Below, piece by piece: positions 24,916 through 38,400 of a stretch of 64,000 bases of DNA (position 1 is its first letter; each line of letters begins with the position of its first letter). Below the pieces are notes generated by a model. It was not told the origin of the DNA. It saw only the letters and a program-made list of their open reading frames with translations, and ran no database searches. The position numbers were made by a program, and so were the translations under genes. Source of the stretch: Argopecten irradians (Eukaryota; Mollusca; Bivalvia; Pectinida; Pectinidae); the NCBI RefSeq assembly GCF_041381155.1, contig NC_091143.1:27219331-27283330 (forward strand), in the 5' to 3' direction.

Positions 24916-25160
24916 TTTAAAAGTGAGACCTATCACTGAACCAGTTTCAATGTATCCAGCGCAGTGTCACAAAAAAAACCCACCACTACAGCTGTTTTGA
25001 CATGCACAACCTATTCGTCTGCAGAGGGAAATCCTCTAATTTATGATGAGAGATTTGATTGGATGATGCATTTTCCCTCTTACTTCCGGTGGCTACTTCC
25101 GGTATTCCCCAAACTGACTTCCGCAATGAGTTTGTTTAGGTTGTTGCTGTCAATATTCTG
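24916..25160. promoter_or_regulatory. Shared bidirectional promoter of PTS and TM2D3
   Basis: Only 245 bp separate the two divergent start codons. Three ETS-type sites, CTTCCGGT, CTTCCGGT and CTTCCGC, lie at about 25083, 25096 and 25119; no TATA box is evident. ETS motifs are a known feature of animal bidirectional promoters. The intergenic distance is seen; promoter function is inferred. Confidence 0.7.
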
Positions 25161-28100
25161 ATGGATTTGACTTCTTACTGGTTTAAATGGATTGTTTTAG
25201 CTGTTTTAACTTTTTCGAGCATTCCCTGTTTAGACACGTCAACTAATGGTATAGATTTTTTTATTGACCTTCAAATTTAAAGATGCTCCACCGCCGAAAG
25301 AGCATAAATGATATTCATCACTTGAACAATAATGGGTATTTAATAGTGTATATATATGTCTAATTAACAGAAAAAGTAATATAAAATAATGTATTTTGCT
25401 TTTGGTGCATGCGCAATCAGTACTTCATTCTATATAGGATATAGTGCCGCGGAATTTTTTCGGGATGCAATTAATTATTTTTTTGTAATTTTAACTTGAA
25501 GTAAAATTAGAAGCTCAAACTTTTCAAAGGTTATAATGGTGTAAAGTAAGTAACTTTTGTTACTGAAGAAAAATACTAAATCGCCTGCTCCTGTTTTTGA
25601 TAGTGAAAATATACCATTTGTCAGCAGTGGAGCATCTTTAAATAATGCATTATTTGGATTGTTTTTCGAGCACAGGCGTCTGCTTCTGGTTCTGGAAAAA
25701 AACTGAAAAATATAAACCTATGTTTCTGATATATTTATTATAGAAGCTAGTGTGCTATTATACTTATTCCAAAACCAGAAGAAGACGCATGTGTTTAGTG
25801 TGACACTGGCCTGTAGTAATCACTAACTGAAGAAAGAAAGAAGAAATAAGAAAAAACAAGGAAAATCATGGTAGTTTATTCCTTATAATTTTTGCAACGT
25901 AATATATAACATAATATGATTATTTTGTCCTTTTAGGAGACAGTGTGGGCCCCACTCCTACAGGAGTTTCACTCCAACTACAGATTAATGATACTTCTAA
26001 CACTGATGAACCACCACCTTCTGAAGACCAAACTTCACCCGGGAACGAAAATGAATTTTGTCCTGACGACGTTGACTGTCACAAACTAGGTGCAGAATGT
26101 ATCGATTGTAACCTAGACACAAATTGTCATTATGGCCATAAACAGACTGCCAAATGCACTGTAAAGGATGGAATTAATTGTATAGTAAGTACATTATAAT
26201 GCTGTTGAATGTTCTAGACCTAAGGCGTCATCTGGGTATATAAAATAGAAACACTTTCTTTTGACCAAGAATATAGCATATCTATACAAATTTGGATAAA
26301 GTCTAATATTCTAATAAAGGACCTTGACCTATTTAACAGGGTTCGGTATATATATATATATTATCAGGGGTGTAAAAATCCACTAGCCCGACGCCCGGGG
26401 CTACCAAATTTTCAACTTGGGCTAGTGGAAATTTTAGCCATACTAGCCCGGGGCTAGTGACTTTTTTCAAAGATATTTCAAAACGAAAAACATCAATATT
26501 AAGTCATAATAACACTTTAAAACATTGCAATTCTATGTAATATTCGTATCTAACTTTAAATCTTAATCTGGAATCATGTTGTCTAATTTGTTGACGACTG
26601 TAGACCTCCCGATCACCACAGTGTATATAGTGATGCATAGCATTTCATGTGAAAGTTACGTAATTTGCAACTCAAGTTCTAGACAAACAATATACAAACC
26701 ATCAAATAAGTCATCTCAGCTATCAGATCAGTAAATTTTAATAGTTACAAAAACGATGTTAAAGAACTGGAATCTATTCCTCAAAAAGTCGGCAGCAAAG
26801 CCATTCCTGCAGCAGGCAGCCATATTTGTTATGGTTATTCTAATATCCGGGTCAAAGGTCGGGAATCCAGATTCCGGTTTCAGGATTAAAAAAAAATCTA
26901 AAAATTATGTTCTAGAAATATCACAGATCAAAGATTTTCTTGATGTTTATTTGAATTTAAATAAAAAAAGTAGATGCAAATAATAAAAAAACTCACTCAA
27001 TTAAAGAATATTTGAATTTATACAGTGTAAAAAATACTGGCCCTATTATAAATTTTCTAATTTTTTTGGGGGCTGGGCTAGTAGATATTTAGGCCGGGCT
27101 AGTGAAATTTTGGTGTCTACTAGCCCTGGGCTAGTGCTTTGAAATAAATTTTTACACCCCTGTTATCTGACTACATGTACACTAGATGTCAATGATTGTG
27201 TGTGTATACATGTATTTGAAGACTACGATGTGTGTGTCATGTCACCATGTGATGTTGTGAAAATCTTAGAAACCACTTACATGTAGTGCTGTCTCAAGGA
27301 AGCATACTGTCAAGTAGTCAAAGTCATTCCATCAGTTAGTCATAGACTGATTCATGACAAGCTTAAAAAACTAAGGGCAAAAGCTTGTATGAAATAGGAG
27401 AAATTAAATGGATATAATTCATCTTAATTCATCAGATTACAAAATATAGATTAAACTAAAGTTCAAACAAACTCTATTAAATTCAGATCCACAATCTAAG
27501 TCCAATACTGTACATTTGGTTTATTCAAAGACTTACTGGAACTGAAAGTAAAATATTTTATTGAAATAGTTTTAATCAGATTGGTTTTGAAATGATACTT
27601 TACAATTATTTGAATATTAAGTGAAGACTTGTGAAATGATATTTGTATATTAAGTGAAGTCTTGTGATCTGTTTCAGGGGAAAAAGACATTCAGCATTGA
27701 GTATGACTGTAAGTACTGTTACCAGGTGGACCCGTCGCTCTACACATGTAACTCCTCCTCTACCTGTACAGTGGTAAAAGCCCCGCGACAGACATTCATA
27801 GCCAAATGCCAGGTGAAGAGCGAGATTATTTGCTTAGGTAAGTGGAGAAAAGTCAGTATTGAGGACAAGTTGCTTAATTTGTTGGTAAAAATATAAAGCT
27901 ATTTTTTAATTAGCTTCCCAATGCAGTGCAAACATAATTAAATTAGCTTTGAAGAGGTATAAATTTAAGTATGATATATTTTTCTTGGTCAAAAACTTTT
28001 CAAGTATGAACAATTTAATTTTATCAAAACTAAATTTTGATATCTGGCTTATAATTATGAGAGCATAGTTAATATTATTAACTTTTCTAATTATTTCATT

Positions 28101-28801
28101 GATCTAGTCATCAGACACTTGTCAATTGCCCTAGAAATTGGCAAAATAATATCTTCTGCTTAAATGACTTTAGGTAACCGACAGTTTCACAAGTCCCTTC
28201 CCTGTAACTGGACAAGTGGATACAAATGGTCTACTGCTCTGTTACTGAGGTAAGAGAAATATCTTGCATTTGACAGCTAGTGTTTTAATTGTAAATAGTG
28301 ATATGGTCGCTCAGTCGGTAGAGTGGCGGACCAGTAAGTTTGAGGTCGTGGGGTCGAGTCTGACTGGCGGCTCATTACACTATTACTTGTCTAAGAGAAT
28401 TATCTTGACAGTTCTAATAATAAGATGTCTTAATGGCTCTATTACTCGGGTATGAAAACTAATTTGATGTTTGTCTATTATCCAGAAAAAATATGACTAA
28501 ACCTATAAGCTGACAATTAAGTCATAAATCACAACCCAAAGGCAACATTTATATATTGGTACCAAGGAAAATTACTACCAAGTATCATTTTCCCATCAAA
28601 GTAAATTGTCTAGTTATTTTTGCCTTTCATTTCAGTGTAACACTTGGTGGGTTTGGTGTTGACCGGTTCTACCTTGGACTTTGGAGAGAAGGAATTGGTA
28701 AACTGTTTAGTTTTGGTGGTCTCGGTGTGTGGACACTTGTGGATGTCATTCTAATTGCCATCGGTTACGTGGGCCCTTCTGATGGATCTCTATACATATG
28801 A
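25161..28801 (+). CDS. TM2D3: TM2 domain-containing protein 3 (almondex orthologue), complete, 5 exons
   Basis: Exons 25161-25248, 25937-26184, 27678-27837, 28174-28249 and 28636-28801 join in frame to 245 residues (human protein about 247). Residues 1-24 form a signal peptide (hydrophobic WIVLAVLTF). A cysteine-rich luminal domain follows, with CIDCNLDTNCHYG and YCYQVDPSLYTC. Then comes the family hallmark CNWTSGYKWSTAL and a TM2 domain (residues about 183-245): two membrane helices joined by a turn with the DRF motif at 200-202 and LFSFGGLGVWTLVDV. It ends GPSDGSLYI, as in human TM2D3. The fly orthologue almondex is required maternally for Notch signalling at gamma-secretase level; the biochemical role is unsettled. 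Introns contain a MITE (intron 1), a CTAGCCC element (intron 2) and a SINE (intron 4). All splice sites are GT-AG. Confidence 0.96.
25276..25642. mobile_element. MITE with TTTAAAGATGCTCCAC termini in TM2D3 intron 1
   Basis: Terminal inverted repeats TTTAAAGATGCTCCAC (25276) and GTGGAGCATCTTTAAA (ending 25642) enclose 367 bp of AT-rich non-coding DNA. Lies just downstream of TM2D3 exon 1. Confidence 0.85.
26365..27162. mobile_element. Non-autonomous DNA element rich in CTAGCCC, TM2D3 intron 2
   Basis: Termini CAGGGGTGTAAAAAT / ATTTTTACACCCCTG are inverted, and TTAT flanks both ends. Next to each terminus sit several CTAGCCC(G)/GGGCTAGT copies, about four on the left and four on the right. The inside is unremarkable. 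The CAGGGGTG ends recall hAT elements, but the visible 4-bp duplication does not fit their 8 bp. Confidence 0.75.
28295..28375 (+). repeat. tRNA-derived SINE head in TM2D3 intron 4
   Basis: A-box-like TCGCTCAGTCGGTAGAGTG and B-box-like GGGTCGAGTCT are about 35 bp apart, as in a tRNA gene. The sequence is too diverged for a working tRNA and lacks a clean acceptor stem. Best read as a SINE remnant. Confidence 0.6.
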
Positions 28802-30413
28802 ACAATAACAATCAATATCATATCAATGGCTTCAATGTTGGTGCTCATACATTACAATTTTATTTAAATGACTATACACATTTAAAGGATTGGACCCAAT
28901 TATAATGAGAACTGTGATACTAGTGCTATGATATCATTCTGCAGGTTTATGAAATACTAATCAAGACTTATTCCATAAACACTGAAAAAACATTTTAAAC
29001 TCTTCAAATTCTAACGGTAGAATTATAGTAAATTATAAGTTAACAGGGGTAAAATGAGGACTACTAGAATTATATAAATCTGTATTTATGTTATAAATTA
29101 CAAAGAGTATAAATCAAGATATGAAATGCAAACTTGTACACCCCTGACAAAAACATTAGAACCCTTCCAATGTTTAGGCTGACATATTCCATTATGAAAT
29201 TACAGGTGTATATGAATTCAGCAGGACATATGACATAATGACATGTGAACTTGTAAACCAAATATTGTCCAGTTGAGGTAGCCATCAGCTCTATGGCAAT
29301 TACAAGATCTTGAACGTGCACAATTGATAGTTTGTAAAAGTACAGTAATTGTTTCAAGTATAAATCCTGATGAACCTGTATATCTGTTAAAGGCCTTTGA
29401 TAATCTAATTGAGGTATTTGAAGTCTTGCTCATCATTATTTTTAACTAATGGCTATATGGTCCAACCATATAGACATGTCACCCCGGCCATACTTATCAA
29501 GGGCATTAACCCCCAGCAAACTTTAAATCTTTTAGCAAAGTTATTGAAGAAAAGTACCAAGTTAACAAACAGATTATTGCCATTTATGCCTGGTAGATAA
29601 ATAGTAATATCAAAGAATCAGTACCTAGTAGTTACATGTGCATCAATATTATAATCACCTTTGGCTGAGGACCTGTTACCAAAAAAAATGTTTTAAGCCA
29701 TCCGAACACAAGCCTATGTTACCCACCAAAGATTCTGATTGCATTACACTTACCAAATATTTGTTATTCCGTAAGTGCAACAAAATCAGAAACACTTGCT
29801 AACCAATAGGCCAACAAGATAATGAAGTAGAGAGTTGGAGATGTATCTGAAGTTTGTGAGTGAGAACTTATTTAGACAAAGAGAGAGAAAAAATTGTATG
29901 ATGCAAGTTTAATTATTTGAAGATGATGTGTTGTATGTTGCAATTGTTTAGTTCTATACTTTAATTCATAGTTTTTTATCTGTCTTAAAAAAAATACTAT
30001 AAAACTTAATTTAAAGATGGATAACAAATATACTATGTACTTTTGAATTTACTGTGTAAGATTGCCCAATTTTTTTGTAAAAACAATTTTCTGAGCAAAA
30101 TGGAAAAGATATACTTACCGGTAAACAAACATTCGCTTTTTCAAATGTAGAAATTTATGGTTCTAAAAAATGTGTGTACCTATTTTGCCCGAAATACTAT
30201 ATACCAGTAATACATTATATACTGCAAGTAAATTGTATAAGAGTTGACTGATATGAGTTTATTTTAATGTATGAATGTATATGAATAAATGAAAATATTT
30301 GAATGCTGTGTGTTGGCGATGAATGTTATGTATTTGAATAAAGTTGTCCTGTAAATTGAAATGAAATTGAATGTAGTATTTGTTATCATTTATTCTTTCA
30401 AAATATAATGTAA

Positions 30414-30533
30414 ATGAAGGGAGTGGCGGAGGTATCCAACATCCTGAGGGTGCTGGTCGGCGAAGATTCGGTGGAGGAATCCGAGGTGGATACTCAAAGT
30501 ATTCAACAGCGCCCCATAGATGACAGTGAATAG
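30414..30533 (+). other. Isolated GC-rich 39-codon open frame
   Basis: Begins MKGVAEVSNILRVLVGEDSV and ends IQQRPIDDSE before a TAG. It is compositionally unlike its AT-rich surroundings and looks like real protein sequence (acidic, with helical heptad-like spacing). Not recognised. It adjoins an inverted repeat, so it may be a remnant carried by a mobile element rather than a host gene. Confidence 0.35.
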
Positions 30534-30665
30534 CAACTGGAAATGGGATCGAGCATCAATACCAAGGGTTCCATACAAAATTTTTATTTTTATAACCAAA
30601 TAAAAAATTTATACAGAACCATTGGTGTTGATGCTCCATTCCATTTCCAGTTGCTATTTATTCTT
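30524..30665. repeat. Inverted repeat with ~60-bp arms
   Basis: Arms centred on AATAGCAACTGGAAATGG (30529) and CCATTTCCAGTTGCTATT (ending near 30659) continue through GAGCATCAATACCAA and its complement. They meet around an AT-rich loop near 30585-30605. A foldback or MITE-like unit. Confidence 0.75.
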
Positions 30666-32701
30666 TCAGTAATTTTGCTAAGTGTTTTATCCTGTTACCT
30701 ACAATGACATACATTACTACTTATTTGTTTTTATACAAATTGCCAACAGACGTCCATCTTGCAGTTCGTTACCACTTTTTTTTCTTCTCCAACACACTGA
30801 AATTTTTGATGCTTTTCAAATCTTGGTCATTTAGTGTGCATATATTTGTGACCAGTCGGAAAAAAAGAGACTGACAGGCTCCTCTATTTATTTTAAGTTA
30901 AAACAGATGATTTGTAAGGCACCATAAATAAAGAGTATACTGTATACCTATATAGTAACTATCGCTCACATCCTCCATAGGCTGTTCTCAAATTCTTGTT
31001 GAGGTATTGTATCCAGCAGATTTATAAACGAATATCAAGGATGTACACCTCTGAGAAGTCAAAATGTTCTTGAATTATAACTTTTTTCTCTTATTAATTT
31101 TTAGAAATAGGAGTTCAAACCACAGAAGAAAAAATATTTTCGTGGGCTTGTTTTTGAGTTTTTGTCATATTTTCAAAATGGCCGCCAAATGGGTCATTTC
31201 TTAAAATCCATGTAAAAAAAATCTACTAGGAATAGAAATGTAATTTTTTGACAAAATTTGTAACTGGCAATTAGCTACAGATATTACATGTAATAGATTT
31301 TATTTGAAAATCTCACAAGTTCTTTGATGTATGTCCAAATGAGAATTCAACAGGACCGAAACCTGAGGAATGCATCCTTAATTGAAGAACAAAGACAAAG
31401 ATCAGATTATCATAAAAAACAATAGTTTTATTGCACTGCCCTTTTGTACATGTACATCCATACAAATATGATAGCATGATCGAAAATGAAAACAGTAACA
31501 TAACCTGTTTCAACATATACATTTCTACGATGATCAACATGAAGTAATTACATTATATATAAAGTTTGGTTTATTCTTTCTAAGTGTCCTATTGACAACA
31601 GGTAATTCAAGGACATACAAGGTTTTTGAGATGGAAGAAAAAGGGATTTAAAAAAAACAACCTATCGGCCTGCAGTCAAAACCTTTACAACTCATTACCA
31701 ACTCAGCCAGTGCAGCCTTTTCAGAGTATGTATTTACTTAATGATTAAGGTATACTGCTTTTCAGACAAGAAAACTCTTTGTTTTATTGTGTATCGTGTC
31801 CTTTGAACAGCTTTTCAGGTCAGATTTGTCAGATTTTAGTGGTGACAACAAACTTGTGAACATAAGAAAGAGAAACCCACTAGAATCGGTCCCATGAAGG
31901 CTTTCCATTAGTGGTTAGCGGCAAATAGTAGATGGTTGGATACATGTACAGTATCCATGACAAATTTCATTGATTAATTCTACAGCAGAAGCCTAAATGC
32001 ATAATATTTTTCACTTGAATCATAATAGTTTTTCTCTGATTTTGTATGGAAGAGTTTATCAAAATTACATAACAATGCATCTTAATCACAATTCAAACAA
32101 TCTTGATTACATAAAATATGTGCAATAAATCTATATCACAGCTAGGCGTAATGTATTCATATTTCAACAACAATGCTTTTTAGCTTTATTTGTATACATA
32201 CTAAAATTGTCTAGTTTAGCTTTATATCAAACCATAATGTATTTGATTATCTTTCATGCATGTAATTTATATTGCATATACATGTATAACATATTTGCAT
32301 ATTCAATATGCATTTGTAGATTGGGATCAAATACTTTGCAATTATATATATGCTGAGTTCATCATCTAGGAGTAACATTTGACACCATATGGCATGTATT
32401 TAAATAGGACGTAGAACCATCAAACCAAAGTTACATCAAATCTCTTGAGGTGCAATGCCTGAGTTTCCTCCATAGACATTAGGGAATGTTTTATTTCGTG
32501 TTTTAGCTGATATATGAAAAAGCCATCCATACAAATCCAGTCAATGATTATAATTCACCAAAAACATGTATTTGATCATTGAAGATAACAGATGATAGAA
32601 CATCATTCAAATTACTGAAGATGTCAAGTTCCTTTGTGAATGCAGCTTCCAGTTAGTTTGGAATATCATCAACAGTTGTTAACATTTCTGTAAAAAGTAA
32701 G

Positions 32702-35377
32702 TCAAAGTTCAGTAAGGAATGCATCAACATGGGATAAGATGGGGTAAAAATCTGTTGTCATGGAAACACAAACATTGCTGTTAAGTTCACGACAGCTAAG
32801 CAGTAAGTGATACTCTGTTGGAAGGAACATCCCAAACCTCAACACTGATGATGTATCTGTGAATAAAAAGACAGCAAACTCAGCACCATGAGAGCTTTTA
32901 AATCTCAACTCTACAGTACACTCTGATGTGAAAAGTACCTCTAAATACAACAACATGTTATTTATCGCAAAGGATTTAATGAACAACAGTTGATCATTCT
33001 AATCGTTGAATTAGATATGTTTATCCTTACCAACTTGAGAAAAAACTTTTGAGTTTTCTGACTGATCAAAAAAAATCTTTTTTAAACAAATCACTTTGTA
33101 AACATTAAACGATTAGCAAGAGTCAGGACTGTTTGTTCCCAATCTGTGCCACACACAATAATGTCATACAACAGCATCAACATCTGTTTGACCATACCTT
33201 TGTCATCTATGTCCAGTATTCTATATTTCTGAAGCTTCTGTTTAGTCCTTTCTGTGAAATCTGCTAGTGACATGTGGAGAACTTTAACAGACTCTATTCC
33301 TTCATTATTTCTATAAATTAAAACAAACAAGAAATATTTCATTTATAATGGTGATAGGCTGATGTTACTGATAATGTTTTCATAACACATTTCATTTCTT
33401 TTTATATGCAGTTTCATTTTACATCCTGTAAAAGAATTACAGAAACTAGTAGTAACAATCAACATTAAATACAGACTCTTTCCACATCATAAAGAGGCAT
33501 CAATTGTCATGGGGTTTAAGACATAATGAATTTTAATTATAGAATTCCTACCCATCATCATTGTTGTTTGTACACCACTGCCATACAAGGTCAAATAGGT
33601 CACTGATGCCAGACCCGGACAGATCAGACTGTAGAGGCAGCATAAAGTCCTCCAATGTCAAGGTCAATGCGTCAGTCTTACATCTGTAGGTCTGCTTTCC
33701 TTCCAGAAACTCAATCCTGATTTAAAACATATATATAATACAGACAACCAGAGCACAAACCATCTTTTATTTTAATGAAAAATTCAATAAATTTATTTAC
33801 ATGGATCATTTCCAAAGTTACATTTCAGCTTGATAATTTTCTTTTTTTTCATTTATTGGTCACCTTTGATGGAAATGAATAAGTAGTATCTTGAATAACT
33901 TCAAACCTTGGTAAACGTTGCATTACTATACTATACAGCAGTTAATTTTCCTTATGATGAAATATGATTTTTGTTGCAAATTTACGGGACATTGATATGA
34001 AAAAAAATTCATCTGCAAAATAATAAGTAATTAATGGTATATAGATAAATCATATGCATTCCCAAAGCCTTATAGCAAAATTTGTATTCACTGTTACAGT
34101 GCTGGCTCTTTTGTGTTTAATATGAAGCTCACAAACAGATTATGAGCTAATGTGATTATTTCCTTACATAAGTAAAACATTTTTACTCAAATTGATCACT
34201 GTAATACCTTGGGAATATTGTTAGGTAGCCACAAACTACTACACGAAGACCCTGTCACAATGAACATGGCTATTGACAGGACTGTACGACTCACAGGACT
34301 ATACAACAACCTGACAAATAATCTTAGAAAGAACTTACCACACAGGACAACTACAGGGCAGTGGTTTTATAGGTAATATGGAGAATGTTACCAGGTGACA
34401 ATCTGAAATCAATACAATTTTACCAAAGGATGTATAGCATATACACTGCAAGGAGTTTATTGTTCAGACCCACAATAACCAACTTATTTTTTAATTAAAA
34501 TTAATTTTTTTACACAATAAACAATTATTGGTTAATATCCTTTTCTAAGACTGTCCTCAAAATGCTTTATTATTTCAAAGGGGACATAACTCTCCATTCA
34601 TGGACAATGATAAATATTTAAAATGAATACTACAAAACAACATTTATTTGACCTAAAAGGATATTGGGAGAGGATTTTTACATATTTGACAAAAATCTTA
34701 TCTTAACAAATTAAACAAATAAAGGGCGGCACATATGTTTCTAGTAGCAAATAACTGTTTATACATTACCTTTCTTTTCTAGTCTGGAAATGTGTTGGTC
34801 TGAAACACAATTGTAGTTTTTACATTGTAGTTCGCAGAGGTAAAAAGAATAATGTGTGTGTTTTATTTTAATATTCATAGGAACGTGGCAGGCACGTCCA
34901 TTGGAACAGGAACATAGGCAGAAATTACTTGCAATTACTGTTATCCTAGCGAAATTGTAGGGTTGTACATTTATGTATCATTACTTTAAATACATAATTT
35001 ATGATTCTAGTGAATTATGTATTTCTTTCAACTAAATTAAATTTTGTGAACTAAACAGGAGACTTTCTTGCACTGTCAAGTAAATTGGTATTGGATAACA
35101 TGTATGTTTCGTGGGGTCTCAAATTTCTTCTTCTTTAATACCCTGGTAATAGACTTAAGTTAACATTACTTGATAAACCATAAGTACCTCTGATTTTGTC
35201 CAATGTATCATCTGTTTCTACATAGACTGTTACTGCATATACTTTCTCAAGTTGGTCTTTTGTCTACAACAGTTGATAATCATTCAGAATTTGGCATAAA
35301 AATTTGATAGGAAAAATCTTTATATTATTCTTGTTTTTACTGATGTTACCAAAACATATATAACTTCTGACATTGTC

Positions 35378-35417
<40 letters not shown>

Positions 35418-38400
35418 TGGGCATATTTCACAATGACTTATGGAGTATTTTGACAAGTCTGAAGTTAATCTGAATTATATCTAGATTATACAGATAGATA
35501 CTAACCAAAGACAGGCTGTATGAGGCTGTAAGATTGGCTGAACATTTCTTTAAATTTTGTCTGTAATTCTTCATAGAATCTGTAACAAATCAAAACATTA
35601 GCTTCAAATTTTAGTCCTGACATTTTCAGTAAGCATGCACATTCTACAGTACATTATATCACGAATGCAATGGAGTTAGCCATGCACATTCTACAGTACA
35701 TTTATATCACCAATGCAATGGAGTTAGTTGACTTAAACCAAATATGATTTTGAAAAAAATCTTTGCAGAATCTATAAAACACACTTTTTTTCTGAAATAC
35801 AAAAACTGCACCATTAATGTTTGTTCAGAAAGTATAACAATTATGACCTTCGGGTATACCACTTACAAATTGTCTCTGATTTCTCCCCAGTCACTGCTGT
35901 TTTGTCAAGTTTAGCTGTGATGTCTTTCCTGTTTTAATAAACACAATTTGTGTATTAGTTTAAAATTGATTTTCTCTCTTAGCTAACTTGCACATAATGT
36001 GACTACCTGTTACATATGTATATCTTCTTCAAGCCACAGATAAGTCTTTGACTAACAATGCTATTGTAAAATTGAATACATACTAAAATATTCTATGATA
36101 GTTGCATAAAAAATGTTTTGGGAAAATTTTCACATTGGAATGCCATCTGTGCATTATAGATTTCTCTTGATTTTAACTTTCCATACTGTATTCGACCCCA
36201 TAAGCGTCAATGTCCCTATAAGTGCCCCTCCCACTTTTGAGGCCTCAATTTCAAATGCTCAGACATAAATATAGACCAATTTTGACCAAAGCTATCAAAA
36301 CTTAATAGGTTTGCAATAAATTTGTCTTATCATGAAACTTTTCATTTTTTCAATTTTATAAACGCCCTGGGTGCATATTGGGTTGAATACTACTGTATTC
36401 TATTCAACCCAATATGCACCCAGGGCGTTTATAAAATTGAAAAAATTTATAAAAATATAAACAAATTTTAGAGCATATCTCTATAATAGATAAAGCCTCA
36501 TGCTCTCTATTAAATGATAATATAGTCCATCTTACCTGTCTAGTGAGAAGATCGGTTCATCTAGTACAAGTATCTGCCCTTTGTTTTTATCTAATGCACC
36601 TACAATGTCAATGATATTTTATTGTCTTCACATTGGAAAACTGACCTTCATCCTAAAGTATGTAGCATATTGTATTGTTTCATTTTTCTTCTCTTTTGAG
36701 TAAAAATTCATTTATTGTTACCTAATGTTTTGTTAAGAATAAAATGGCATACAGTGGACCTGCGATAATCCGGACAACGATAGTCCGGAAAACTTATAAT
36801 CTGGCCGGAAATGTCAGGGAACGGATTTCCGTATCGTTATTTATACTCACTAGTCCGGAAATCAAATTCAAAATCCGGAACTCCATTTTGAGAAAGGAAT
36901 GCAATTTTCGTTAATAAATTCCCGCAATAATCCGGACAATTTATTGTAGCCACGTGCCGAGAAAATCCAAGGCCAGCTACAGTCAATACACACTACCTTT
37001 TAACACTAGTGTGTGTTGTCATAACAACGGCTGCCAGGTCATAGCCACGGGCGTTTACCTGAACACCTTTCATACAGGTACATGCAGTCATGTAACAATT
37101 CTATTGTTTTCTATAGGAGATCAAACTTCAGTGTTGTAAATGAGATGCGCAATATTTTTAGCCACACTTTGAAACATGTAGTGTGAGCTTGGGTACAGGT
37201 ATGTATTTCATTTCATTTCAACAAATACAGGTACGTATGCTGTAGATCTATACCTTACTGGATTCGCATGCAGAATATATCGCTCTGAGTTTCGGATACA
37301 ATTAAGTGAGATAATAATACAATAAAATGAGATAATACTCACAAAATTAATAAGTATTTTAAATGTATGTGAATCTATTCGAATTAATCGTCTATGGTAT
37401 AAGATATAAAGGCTATGGCACATGCCAATTACACGTGTGTTACATTATGCACGAAGTTAGACGTGAACTGGCACGGGCGCGTGGTTGTTACACACGTCTG
37501 TAAGTCAGAGTGCAAAGACTTGTGGAAATGGTCAATATAAACACACAATATACAAAATAACAATTATATTAGTTTTAAAATGTTCACAACTACTTCTTAT
37601 CATATTTTTTATGCCAAAAACAAAAAATGCCAAAGACGATATTGATGCTTGGTTAGGCATTTTGAAACATAATTTGTCATACGATAGATCAAGAGTGGGA
37701 TACGTAGCTATATGCATACATAATACAAAATTAACGATGGCTTCAGGTTTTGTATTTTGAAAAAGAAATATGTATATTTAATATTATTAACGTAATAATA
37801 TATAAAAAAACACCTATAAAACATAACAAACAAAGTATTTATTATAATACACGTATATTACATAAAAGCCTATCATCGATTACAAGGTAAAGGGGAGAAA
37901 CTTGAACGTGACAATTTAATTGACTAAGAACACGGAATTCTGCAGTTCAGAAAACACATAATCTGGACGGTTTAGGCTGGGAAAAAAGGTGTCCGGATTA
38001 TCGAAGGTTCACTGTAATTGTTTGAAACAAGAAAATAATAATTATAAATACGGTACATTATATAACAAATGCTTTCACCCAAGGGGAGATAACTTTTCTG
38101 ATGAAAAATCGTACCTGGAAGTATTGTTGATAAAGCATCATGGACACTCTGTGCACTGGACATGGTCTGCAGGAGTCCCCTTATCTAGTAATAGAATATA
38201 ATTTTTTTTTAAAGTTTACAGAGTAATTCCACCTTATTGTCTATTGAATAGAATACAGTTTTCAAAAAGATTGCAAGTAATATCTCCATGTTGTCTATAT
38301 ATAGTAAATGTATCATGGTCTGTTGGTCAATATTGCTTTTAATGAAAGTTAAGTAAAATAGAAATGTCTGCAAGATATAATGTCCCTGTCTCCATAATAA

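Larger units (their letters stand above)
28802..32701. other. Convergent intergenic region between TM2D3 and AP5B1
   Basis: Expected to hold both 3' untranslated regions. Candidate poly(A) signals are AATAAA at 30284 and 30337 for TM2D3 (plus), and AATAAA on the minus strand at about 31427-31432 for AP5B1. No conserved protein exon was found. A GC-richer islet at 30414-30660 is listed separately. Remaining short frames show no domain. Confidence 0.5.

Noticed and set aside
28295-28375. Possible functional tRNA gene
   Set aside because: The A and B boxes are imperfect and no cloverleaf with a paired acceptor stem could be drawn; SINE remnant is the better reading.
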